Origin: Lunularia cruciata | Taxonomy: Eukaryota > Streptophyta > Marchantiopsida > Lunulariales > Lunulariaceae | Assembly (NCBI GenBank): GCA_948567375.1 | Contig: OX419761.1 | Coordinates: 9,798,501 to 9,862,500, forward strand | DNA: 64,000 bases | Direction: 5' to 3' | Position numbers and translations under genes: made by a program | Part shown: positions 1-9,390 of the stretch, one piece after another | Numbering within the stretch: the stretch's first letter is position 1 | Layout: every line of letters starts with the position of its first letter | Notes under the pieces: model-generated | The model's input: the letters and a program-made list of their open reading frames with translations, nothing else | The model's database searches: none | Told to the model about the DNA's origin: nothing

Positions 1-2048
1 TCTTTAGTTAACCTGTGCGTTATCTGTAGAGAATAATCCATGAAGTCCAAGTGGACCTCTTCGATTGTGCTGGTTGCAAATAGTACCTAAAAAAATTTCA
101 TCGGGGAAATAGTCTTCTGTTTGAGATTGATCAGGATGTATTCATCGATTGTAGAAAGCAGGGGAGTGATTTATGCAAAGAACGGTTTAGAATGTGCATA
201 CACAGACCGCAGCTGTTGCAATATTCATGTGTTACACACCTGAAGCTAATGTGTCCTTTGTAGATGATTATACATCACACTTCCGTAAGCACTCCTTTTT
301 CCCACACGACAGTGCGAGAACAAGTTGGGTACAGCTGCAGAAGTGGACATGTTTCTGACAGGAGAGAGATAAGTTGACAGTAGAATTCGCCTGTGGGTTG
401 GTTGAAATACTAGGATGTCAACAGCTGTTTTAATATAAAAAATTAAAAAAACAGTTGTAGGAAGGTTCTGGCTACGAGGAAAACTATTTCTTTCGTCTTG
501 TGTCGTAAGTACTAGTTCTTGTAGCAGGTGGAAAATTATTCATAAACATGTATACACAGCCAAGCTTTTGGTGCAAGTATAATAGCTTTGAGGCAATTTT
601 TTTCCTTTTTCTTTAAACTTCACAAGGAGATCCAAATTTATGGAGTTCTCTAATGTAAGTTGGTACGCTTGCTTATATTTTGAGAACTTGTGGGGATTGA
701 CCTGACAACCGTGCTACCTCTGCTGATAACTGAGGCAACCTGAGAGACCAAGTTTTGGAGTAGTGAGAACCGTTCCTCGTTCTACCCTGTCAAGGTAGGA
801 TTAGCAAGAAAATCCAACTTGACTCATTCAGGAAAGTTTATGATACACTCCACCGAACGGGATAATATTTCAATAGAGGATGGTCGTTACACCCTTTGAG
901 CTGAAGTTCAAGACATGAGCACGATAGTCGATTAATCGACTTTAGATTTACCACACCTCTGCTAGACAACTGGTATTCAAAGTTCAACCAACTGCTCACT
1001 AACAAATAGATGTCGAGGTAAAGATAAAACAACTTTTGTGATCTACAGACTTCTGATTTCGGAGTTCTGAGCATGTCAACGATGTCATATACATGCTATT
1101 GCCTCCTAATAGATAAGCCACCAGCAGCTCCGATCTTCACAGTTATTTCACAGTGAGGGGAATCGACAGTTATGTGACGTGGGAACCAAGTCTCCGCCAA
1201 GAGTAGCGTCGGATCTCCAGTACCAATTTAAGACTCAATTGTGCCCCAAAGTTATGTGAGAGGTTAGTCAATTTTGCTCAAGGACACACAACGCAAATTT
1301 TACTATCGTGATCCTTGAAAATGTCTGTGAGGGTACGGAAAGTTTAATGTTAGCAAGCTGCAGACTAGGAATAACTGTCCTGATCTTGTGGAGCTCATCG
1401 TGATGCTCACAGAAAAATGAGCAATAGTTGAAGTGAGTGAAGGCCCCAAATTCGCAATCGTGCTCACGGACGTGATCATGAAACATCCTGAACCTCAAAA
1501 ATGCTTAATTGTGGACAGTTCTCAATATAAAACAGATCAAATCTCACCGGCTTTCAAAGTAGTCTGCCCGTCGGACTGGCATGCCTGCTCTTTCAATCTC
1601 AAAGGAGTTGCCCCAGATCGTCCACGCTCACTTCTCACTTACTGGAGGTCTATTACTCGTCGAATTTTTACTCATACTCGAGTCAAAACTCAACACGATT
1701 ATCCAGTCCACAATCTGGCAAATGATTCTGCCTTCAAGAGTATATTTTTTCAGGATTTTTAGTTAACTGATTTGTTGGTTACTTGCAGTAACCGATTGAT
1801 TTGGCGACAGGACAGGAAGCCCCGCTCATCATACTTGCCATGTTTGAAATCGCAAATTATGGATTCAAGATCATAAGTAGAACAACTTATGTACGAGCTA
1901 ACTATTATGTCAATTGGTCATTCATGGAGGGTACTGCATCATGGCGCCTTCGTTTCAACTTCATTGATGGCGAATGGTTGGGCCGAGTTTGCAGAACTGA
2001 AGGAAAGCTCGGTCGATAGTACATCTGAAATAAACTAAATTCCTACCG
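1..2048. other. Unassigned region, no gene recognised
   Basis: I see no retroelement domain, RNA gene or convincing exon here. The longest reading frame (1433-1762, plus) has no motif I recognise. CpG dinucleotides are visibly more frequent than in the decayed elements to the right, for example around 720-1270 and 1800-2020. This suggests less methylation-driven decay or a different origin. One weak sign of a mobile element: on the minus strand TGTAACGACC starts at about 894, just after a small purine run (AAAGGG). That would fit the start of a plant Ty3-type 3' LTR, but I could not find a second end or a partner. Confidence 0.4.
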
Positions 2049-3397
2049 ATGCATCACCATCGCACACTTGGAGAAGTGCTCCACCATTTGAGTATAGTTC
2101 AGCGAGACATTCATGATGATGTCTTAGTGATATACTATCTTTGCACTAGTGTTATGGGTGGCATAGTTGGGGCCAAGGAGAGAGACCGTGTTCTTCAGCA
2201 ACCCCAATGGTTCAGGTTGGAGAGTAGACACCTTTTGCATGTATGAGAGGATGGTAGAGTGCAAGTAGTATCATTTCCATCTCAAAGACCACAATTTGTC
2301 CGACATGCTCATGAGGAGCTAGGACGTTTTGGAGTAAAGCATACATATAGTTTACTCTAGAGTCATTATTTGTGGTAAGGTATGCAAACCAAGGTATAGT
2401 AGTTTGTTGCCAGATGTGTGGTTTGTGATCGAGTTAGAGCATCATTCAATGCTCCTACACCACAGTTACACCCACTACCTATCATGGGATTAGGTTATCA
2501 TTGGAGTTTGGACTTTGTTGGACCTTTACCATTGATTGTGAGACATCATTGATATGTTTTGGTGATGGTGGAGCACTTCTCCAAGTGGATTGAGTTGGTG
2601 GCACTTCTTGACAAGTCTAGTGAAGGGATTGCTTACTTGTTCCTAGATCAAGTTCTTAGTCATTTTGGTGCACCAGTTGAGGTTTTGATTGATCAGGGTA
2701 TAGAGTTCTTGGGGGAGTTTCAATTCTTGTGCAACAAGGCTTTGATTGATCACCGTACTACCTCCCGAGATCACCCTGAGGTAGATGGCTTAGTAGAGAG
2801 AGTGGTTCAAACAATGAAGAGAGGATAGAAAAAGTATGGTTTGCAGAGAGGCTACTTGGGAGATTGGCATTTCCAATTACCTTGGTTGGCCATGGGCTAT
2901 AGGTTCAGCTGGCAAGCCTCCTTAGCATCCTTCTCTCCCTATTTTCTACTCTATGGATGAGATCCAGATTTACTTGTAGCTATTCATCAAGATGCTACTA
3001 TAGTCTTGGACTTGGATGATCTAGATGTATGGGTGATTGCATGTTCTCAACGGGCAGAGATCATTCAAAGAGTGATGCTGATGGCCTTTGAGAACTTGGC
3101 AATTGCTCAACATAGAGGTACTTTATGCTATGCTACCATTCTAGGAGGAGGTTATAGACCCTCGATCCATCAATTTCATCCTAGAGACTATGTATATCTA
3201 CAACAGGCAGCACCAACAACACTTGATGTTTTGACAAGTCGCACTATCTTGAGAATGCATGAGGTTTTGCCATCTGGAGTTCTTGTGTTGGAATGACGTG
3301 ATGGTGTTTTTTGGAGGGATCATGTGCGCAATTGTGTGCCATGCCACCTCCCAAACATTGATGGTACTATGGACCCAAGCTTGGCACTTATACATGC
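2049..3397 (+). pseudogene. Ty3/gypsy integrase, PHD-Ty3 copy A (first part)
   Basis: Decayed retroviral-type integrase, which would have joined element cDNA to host DNA. It is read in one frame with scattered stop codons. In order: an HHCC zinc-binding region (RHAHEELGRFGVKH, then CVVCDRV) at about 2296-2430; the first catalytic Asp in LDFVGPL at about 2511; the second Asp in LIDQGIEF at about 2691; the catalytic Glu in DGLVERVVQTMKR at about 2795. A C-terminal region follows (YRPSIHQFHPRDYVYLQ). Gag, protease and RT are absent, so the copy is 5'-truncated. The C-terminus continues after the solo LTR at 3398-4086 into a PHD finger. Copy B (49686-52630, minus) is the closest relative in the window. 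Confidence 0.9.
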
Positions 3398-4086
3398 TGT
3401 GACTCGGCCTATCTCTCACTGAAGATAAACCTCTGATGGCTATTATGATAGCGCACCATGGACTAAGAAGGCAAGGAACTCCAACTCCATCATACTCTTC
3501 CAAGGCTAACACTCCAAGACTCAAGACATTGCTCACTAGAGAACTCAATGAGAGAGTGATAATTGCAAATGAAAGGATGATGAGTACCTACTCACCCCTT
3601 GTTCATATACTTGTGAAATAGTTATATACCAAAGTTACTAATTACCGCAGTAACTCAAGTTACTAGACTAAAAATCAAGTCAAGTCAAAAAGTAGAAAGG
3701 AATATCCATTCACATGGGCATATTCCACTAGCATGTGATCTTATCTTGACCCAACCACTAGTCAAGGATTCCTTCACATGGTCTATCCTTGGACTATAGA
3801 AGTATCCAAAACAAAAAGGCTTGCGGGCCCAAGAATTCTCAACTCTTTCTTCAAAGCCAAACACCTAAGAATAATACCAAGTCAACACACTAGAATCCAA
3901 AATAGTGGTGCTCATTTTTTGCACTTCCCCTAAAGTAAGGTCCCCTCTATCTTAGCTATGCCTAAATTTAGCTAATTAAGACTAATGTAGAACAAACCTT
4001 TATCTCCATATAAATAATATCTCTCAAGTACTTGAAATACCAAGATATATATCACATACCACACACATGCACAAATAGGTGTTACA
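3398..4086 (-). repeat. Solo G-type LTR inserted in PHD-Ty3 copy A
   Basis: Complete 689 bp LTR on the minus strand. Read on that strand it starts TGTAACACC and ends near GAGTCACA. It matches the 5' LTRs of G-Ty3 at 10274-10964 and 21746-22420 and the solo LTR at 63086-63736. A 4 bp target duplication, ATGC, flanks it (3394-3397 and 4087-4090). Removing the LTR and one ATGC restores alignment to PHD-Ty3 copy B across the junction. LTR plus duplication is 693 bp, so the downstream reading frame is kept by chance. Only one LTR remains, which fits loss of the internal region by LTR-LTR recombination. Confidence 0.92.
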
Positions 4087-4241
4087 ATGCAGGCTTGAGA
4101 TGTATGTTATGTGGCTCTTTTGGTGGAGCTACTACTATGTTAGTGTGTGGTAGTTATTTGAGAGGATGGCATATGGCATGTATGACTCCTCCCCTCACGG
4201 TGGTTCCTGACGGACAGTGGCTATGTCTTAGATGTACTTGA
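4087..4241 (+). pseudogene. PHD finger at the C-terminus of PHD-Ty3 integrase (copy A)
   Basis: Continuation of the integrase frame after the solo LTR. The translation has zinc-ligand spacing typical of a PHD finger: RCMLCGS (Cys pair 1), an 11-residue spacer, LVCGSY (Cys pair 2, second Cys replaced by Tyr here), RGWHMAC (His and Cys), then WLCLRC with the Trp that precedes the last Cys pair. Copy B keeps the second Cys of pair 2 (LVYDSC) but has lost others, so the two copies together support an ancestral C4HC3 finger. PHD fingers usually read histone H3 tails. Here one could target integration to chromatin, as the chromodomain does in other plant Ty3 elements; that role is inference. The frame stops at 4239-4241. 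Confidence 0.8.
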
Positions 4242-4397
4242 TATTCTTTAGATGATATAGATTGCAAATAGGCGACTAACAATGGGGCTCTATAGCACCT
4301 TGTCTCTTGATCTTTGCCCATCATAGGGTATACCATATACTTGGAGTAGATGGCCATCTAGAGTTAGAGGGACCTAACCCCCTACTAGGGTGGCAGT

Positions 4398-5052
4398 TGT
4401 GGCACTTTAGAGTCTATGTATGACTTATGTGGGAGTTTTGCTTCTATAGTGTATGATGTTGACAGCAATGTATGTTGTGTAGCAATGTATATACGCACAA
4501 TAGTTGTCATGTCATTTGTAGTGTCACATCTAGATTGCTTGGAGACTGGATTTCCAATGATAGTAGTTAGAGTTATCTCAATAGTTTCTCAAAGACTACT
4601 TTCTGACGGTCAGATTTCATGTTTGGGGTACTTACTTCACGGTGGGGCCTATCAACACTTTGCACTATTTGCACCATTGAGTGTGCAGTCAGTAGGACCA
4701 TTAGGGTTTCAGACCTAGCTCGAGTCCAGGGGTATACTTTCAAAATGCAACTCTGGAGAGCTCACTTCTCTGATGTTGAGCCTTTGAGTTCTTGGCTATG
4801 ATGGATAGACCGGCAAGCATCACCTAGATTCTCTTAGCTAGAGTGGTGTGACTTGACTATAATTAGTGCCCAGTTGTTGGTAGTTTATAGAGTGATAGAT
4901 CAAGTACTGATCTGAGTTGAGTGGATTTGAGAGATGTAACCAATCTGATTGTTGTGGCATTTTAGGGCTTATGTATGACTTATGTGTGAGTTGGGCTTCT
5001 ATAGAGTATGATGCTGACAACAATGTATGTTGTGTGGCAATGTATATATGCA
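4398..5052 (+). repeat. 100-455-100 bp direct-repeat unit downstream of PHD (copy A)
   Basis: Two 100 bp direct repeats (4398-4497 and 4953-5052, about 12 differences) flank a 455 bp middle. Both start TGTGGCA and end GCA. The same unit, with 100 bp repeats and a 458 bp middle, follows the PHD finger of copy B at 48837-49494 in the same relative orientation. The spacer before it (4242-4397) is also shared. It is therefore part of the PHD-Ty3 family, either as its 3' LTR (TG...CA, 655 bp) with internal terminal repeats, or as a TRIM-like insertion that predates amplification. I see no convincing PBS or polypurine tract next to the 100 bp repeats. Confidence 0.75.
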
Positions 5053-5506
5053 CGTTAGTTGGCCTATCCTCAATGTTGTAGTCATACTTAGACAAGAATA
5101 TCATCCACCTTGCTAGTCTCCCTTCCACATTAGGCTTATTGAAGATGTACTTCAAAGCCTTGTGATCTTTGACAATGGTGGCTCTCCCTCCAATCAAGTA
5201 GTGTCTAAACTTCATGAGACCAAACATCACTGCCAACACTTCTCTCTCTATGAAAGAGTAGTTCTTCTCTATTGAAACCATCTGACTACTAGCATAAGCC
5301 ATAGGATGATCATGCCCATCTTGCTCTAATTGACTAAGAGAGCATCCTATAGCTACATTAGAAGCATTAGTGCAGAGGATGAAAGGCTTACTCCAATCAG
5401 GTTTAGCAAGAATTGGAGCTACAACAAGGGATTGCTTGAGCTCCTCAAAAGCTTTGAGAGCCTTCTTGTCTTCTAAAATCACCTTGTAATCTACACCCTT
5501 CTTCAT
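5053..5506 (-). pseudogene. Ty3 RNase H, G-Ty3 copy 1 (3'-truncated)
   Basis: RNase H domain fused behind RT, which would degrade the RNA strand during reverse transcription. Recognisable motifs: a pre-domain LVVAPILAKPDWSKPFIL; FILCTNAS, where the first catalytic Asp (usually TDAS) reads Asn, consistent with a G-to-A change; SFIEREVLAVMFGL with the Glu; and VKDHKALKYI with an Asp. The frame ends at about YNIEDRP, where the PHD-Ty3 repeat unit abuts it. Integrase and the 3' LTR of this copy are missing. Confidence 0.88.
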
Positions 5507-6142
5507 TTAGATGGTCAATGCAGAAGCCTTGTTGGAAAATGAAAAGATGAACCTCCTATAGTACCCAATCATCCCCAAGAATTGGCTTAACTTTGTCAAG
5601 CTTGAATGGAATGGAAGGTCTGAGATTTTCCTCACCTTTGTAGTTGGAGCATTGTGAAGCCCAAAAGGCATGACCTTGAAACCATAAATTCCCCAAGGTG
5701 TGGTGGATGTGATGAGTTGTTGATGCTCTTATGCAATCTTGATTTGGTTATATCCACTATAATTATCTCCAAAACTATATCTCTCATTACCTGCAACCTC
5801 CTCCAAGATCTCATCAATGAATGGTAATGGGTAATAGTCCTTCTTGTTAACAACATTGAGCTTCTTGTAATCCACGCATACTTGAAGCTTACCATTCTTT
5901 TTCTTCAAAATCACAATTGGAGACGCCCATTCTAAATTCTCCAAGATAAATCTTGCCTCCTTGAGCTTATCAATCTCCTCCTTCACAACCAAAGATATTG
6001 GTGGAGTGATGCAACATTGCTTTTGGCGGATTGGTCTTGCATGTGACTCCACCTCTATCTTGTGCTCCTCCAAGGTGACTTCCTTCAAATCCTTGTAATT
6101 GAAAGCAAACCACATAGATGGACTTGCAGAAAATCTCCTCAA
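5507..6142 (-). pseudogene. Ty3 reverse transcriptase with catalytic-box deletion, G-Ty3 copy 1
   Basis: Reverse transcriptase, palm and fingers. Clear motifs are ASPIVILKKKNGKLQVCVDY, KKLNVVNKKDYYPLPFIDE, YSGYNQIKIA and, after a stop and frame change, MPFGLHNAP. Right after NAP the translation jumps to KISDLPFHSSLTKLSQFLG and GYYRRF, which belong to the region beyond the active site. The segment that should carry the Y/F-x-D-D box is missing, so an internal deletion at about 5637-5645 removed the catalytic core. The YSGYNQ and FIDEILEEVAG type motifs resemble the Athila/Tat branch of plant Ty3 elements. The copy is inactive. Confidence 0.88.
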
Positions 6143-6235
6143 ATCTCACCTTCTTCTCCTTGGTAACATTTGGGCCATACTTGAGGGTAGTTAACCTTCT
6201 CTCTACTTCCTCAAGTGGTGATTTATTTGGGTCCT

Positions 6236-7184
6236 TCAAAACCTTTGGCTTAGTGTAAAATCCATAACACACAAGGGATACACATCTGAATCCAATTCAG
6301 ATTCATTCTCCTCCATGGATGTCTCCTCCTCCATGCTTGTGTCCACACTTGAAGCTCCTTCTTCAGAATCTGATTTGCAATAATCAGAAGATGGTGTATC
6401 TGAATGTGAAGTGTTGGTGGTGTTATTCACAAGAACTATGACTCTATGGTTTGATGGCCCAATCCTCAAGTACCCTTTGTGCCATTGATCAGTTTTGTGT
6501 ACTGCTCTCAACCATGGCCTCCCAAGAAGTAAGTCAAAGCTTGAATCCTTCAAGACTTGGAAAGTCATGAGATTTTGAACTCCCATAACTAAAACTATCA
6601 CTTTATCCATCACCCATACTAATCAAACTTGTTGCTTGTTTCCATGCTCACCACAAATGTTGAAGGTCTTGAGGTATCATACCTTACTTCTTCATCAACC
6701 TTTTTGACATGGCATTCACTACTGATCCTCCATCAACCAATGCATTTTTTATGTTGTGACTATTTACTCTCACATCAATCTTGGAGTCATATTCACAAGC
6801 CTTCGATAGTGCTGATTTGGCATCCACCACCCCCATTGATATTGGAACTTGTCCCTTCTTCTTCCTCTTGCTCCTTATAGATATCAAACCACCTCTAAGC
6901 TCCTTTCTCAAAGTAGGATTCAAAGCAATTAATTGGCCCACCGTGATGTTAGCCTTGTGATTACCGACATCCTCCAAGACATTGTAGTTCCATTGTTGCT
7001 TTGAGATCAAGAAGTCCTCCATCCCCAACTTCTTCCTTGGATTTTTTGTTGTTGATGGTGTTGAAGTGCTTGTGCAAGTGTTCCTAGTAGGCATAGGAGT
7101 ATCTTGGCTAGGAGTAAATCCTTGAGAAGAGTGCACATCCTTTGCAAAACAAGCTCTCTTCTTTTCTTGTGCCAAAAGCTCCAA
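6236..7184 (-). pseudogene. Ty3 aspartic protease region, G-Ty3 copy 1
   Basis: Retropepsin-like protease with its N-terminal linker, in two frames. The N-terminal part has the plant Ty3 pre-protease motif ANITVGQLIALNPTLRKEL. The active site is ALVDGGSVVNAM, a DGGS variant common in plant Ty3 proteases. The C-terminal part has FDLLLGRPWL at about 6520-6550, followed by an acidic Ser/Glu-rich tail that leads toward RT. The protease would cut Gag-Pol into its units. Frame changes between 6613 and 6684 break it. Confidence 0.85.
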
Positions 7185-7204
7185 ATTAAGACTCTTGGAG
7201 TTTG

Positions 7205-8241
7205 AGCACTCTCACTTCTCATACTTACTCTCAACCACATCTATAGATACTATCCCCTTACCTTTGTTTGTATTAGAAGCCACTTGGGTTTCACTACCTC
7301 CCTCTTTCCCTTGATTGGCTCTCTCATAACCCCTTCCTCCATGGTAAGTGGAATTTGGGCAATTCCTTTGGATATGGCCTCTTCCTCCACAACCAAGACA
7401 ATTTCTCTCATTGAAATTATTGGTTGGTTGGCCTCCTCTATATGTATAACTTCCATAACTCCTAGGCACTCTCCCCACATTTTGGTCCACCTCTCTCTTC
7501 TCCCATAGTTGCAGCACATTGATCTTGAGATCTGCAAGTTATTCTATGATCGCTTGAAGTGGATCCTTTGGTGGAGGTGCAAGAATTGGAGCAACTACTA
7601 CTTGTGGTGCAACCCTTGCCACCAAAGTATCAGAAATTCCACCATACTTGTAACCTTGAGGAGAATGCACAACCTCCTTCACCACCAAATCACTCTCATC
7701 CCCTTCTAAACTCTCCTCCATATGAATTGCAATCTTGATAGCTTTAACCTTGGAAGAAGGTTTCTCATATCTCACCTTGTTTCTAATTTGTGATCTCAAC
7801 CTACTCACAAAATTCTTGGTGAGCATGGCTCCTATGCTAATCATAGTAGTCTCCACATCATCCCCACCCTTCCTCAACACTGTGCAAAATCTGAACTCTA
7901 ACTTTTCCACTCTTTCCACATTGACTCTCACTTTCTCTCCATCTCCTTGTTTGAGAAGGGTAACCTCACTCATCAATCTCTCATAACTCTCATCTAGGAG
8001 AAATTTCTCAATGAGTGTTGAAGTCAAACTCTCCGAAGACTTCTTCTCCATCTCTCCTCTCTCCCTTTAGGTATTTTAACTCACACCATGTAAGTGTTGC
8101 ATCCTCAAAGAAATCTGGTAATAATGAGGCCCACTCATTCTTCCTCCTCTCATTGTTTTCTATGCAAGCTCTCTTGAAGTCTCTCACAAAAGCCTCCACA
8201 TCTTCTCCATCCTTGCCAAAGAAAACCGGAAGTTTCCCCAT
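7205..8241 (-). pseudogene. Gag with CCHC zinc knuckle, G-Ty3 copy 1
   Basis: Structural Gag protein that would form the virus-like particle. The start at 8241 (MGKLPVFFGKDGEDVEAF) was chosen because copy 2 starts identically at 23978. The capsid-like part includes EWASLLPDFFEDATLTW. A frame change at about 8010-8050 leads to a long stretch with LTKNFVSRLRSQIRNKVRYE. A zinc knuckle C-x2-C-x4-H-x4-C (CLGCGGRGHIQRNC) lies at 7359-7400 and would bind RNA. Protease and RT follow. Confidence 0.88.
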
Positions 8242-8473
8242 CTTAACCCCTCACTATCTTTCTTTTCTCTCAATTTTTTTCACTTTCCTTTTCTCTCACT
8301 CTATAACTAATAGAGTATATACATGACTAACACCATCTAAGAATAATCCACTCTAGGGAACACAAAAGGTTCAGGTTGCTCCAAGATTTCTAAAGCAACA
8401 TCAAATCCTAGAATACATATTAATTGAACTCTCATGGATAGTTTATCCATAAGTTGAAAGATTATCTCCATCA

Positions 8474-9390
8474 CTAATTTTGAGAACTAGCTGATGAAGG
8501 TGGTAGTATTTCTATAGCTATACTAAGACTCTCTCCAAGGTCCTTCACCAAAGTATCCAAAAGTGCTTTTACTCCACTACACTCATGTCCTTTTGGAAGT
8601 ACTTTTACTCTACAAACCTCACACAACTCCTTGGTCTTAGATCTTCTCCCTCCCAGTCTTAGTGAAGAAGGTCCAACTTGCAAACCCAAGTCAAGTAAGC
8701 CTATCTTTTCTCTCAATCTCTTGCTCTTAAAAGTCAATGGACATGAACTTGCCTTTTGCCTTCTCTCCACATAAAAAGCATTTAAACTCACTCTAAGACT
8801 CTCTCCAAGGTCCTTCACCAAAGTATCCAAAAGTGCTTTTACTCCACTACACTCATGTCCTTTTGGAAGTCCTTTTACTCTACAAACCTCACACAACTCC
8901 TTGGTCTTAGATCTTCTCCCTCCCAGTCTTAGTGAAGAAGGTCCAACTTGCAAACCCAAGTCAAGTGAGCCTATCTTTTCTCTCAATCTCTTGCTCTTAA
9001 AAGTCAATGGACATGAACTTGCCTTTTGCCTTCTCTCCACATAAAAAACATTTAAACTCACTCTTTCTTCCTTTTACTCTACAAACCTCACACAACTCCT
9101 TGGTCTTAGATCTTCTCCCTCCCAGTCTTAGTGAAGAAGGTCCAACTTGCAAACCCAAGTCAAGTAAGCCTATCTTTTCTCTCAATCTCTTGCTCTTAAA
9201 AGTCAATGGACATGAACTTGCCTTTTGCCTTCTCTCCACATAAAAAGCATTTAAACTCACTCTTTCTTCCAAGTGGTATAGGTTTTTGGATCCTCTCAAC
9301 ATTCTCTTCCAATTCTATTCTTAAATCTCTTTTCCTCAAATCTACACCTACAATCACCTCAAACCCTTGGGGAACCTTGCATAGTCTCAA
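8474..9390 (-). pseudogene. Leader ORF with repeated zinc-knuckle module, upstream of gag (G-Ty3 copy 1)
   Basis: Coding-like sequence between the 5' LTR and gag. Each module reads CFLCGEK, then (in a shifted frame) KASSCPLTFKSKRLREKIG, a basic/Leu-rich stretch, KELCEVCRVKG, KGHEC and GVKALLDTLVKDLGESL. Copy 2 has a single module at 23430-23709 and keeps CGEKGHKASFC in frame, so the ancestral module probably had a CCHC knuckle. In copy 1 the same short deletion changes the frame in all modules. I do not recognise the product. It could be a domain of an extended Gag or a separate RNA-binding protein. Confidence 0.6.
8523..9260 (-). repeat. Tandem repeat, 270 bp unit (two full copies plus one 5'-shortened)
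   Basis: CTAAGACTCTCTCC recurs at 8523 and 8793, and the CTTTTACTCTACAAACC landmark recurs at 8602, 8872 and 9071. The period is 270 bp and then 199 bp, because the third copy lacks about 70 bp. The unit length is a multiple of three (90 codons), so the duplication keeps the frame of the leader ORF. Copies are nearly identical, so the duplication is much younger than the element. It is absent from G-Ty3 copy 2. Confidence 0.9.

Noticed and set aside
1433-1762. 109-codon ORF in the unassigned left region
   Set aside because: No motif, no homologue within the window, and it overlaps equally plausible frames; length is compatible with chance.
4398-5052. A free-standing TRIM insertion in copy A only
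   Set aside because: The same unit sits at the same offset in copy B, so the two are related by descent of the PHD-Ty3 family.
8015-8326. Plus-strand ORFs opposite gag and leader of G-Ty3 copy 1 (also 7735-7986, 9007-9243)
   Set aside because: Antisense shadows of minus-strand coding sequence; Ser/Leu/Phe-rich composition is the complement of Lys/Glu-rich frames.
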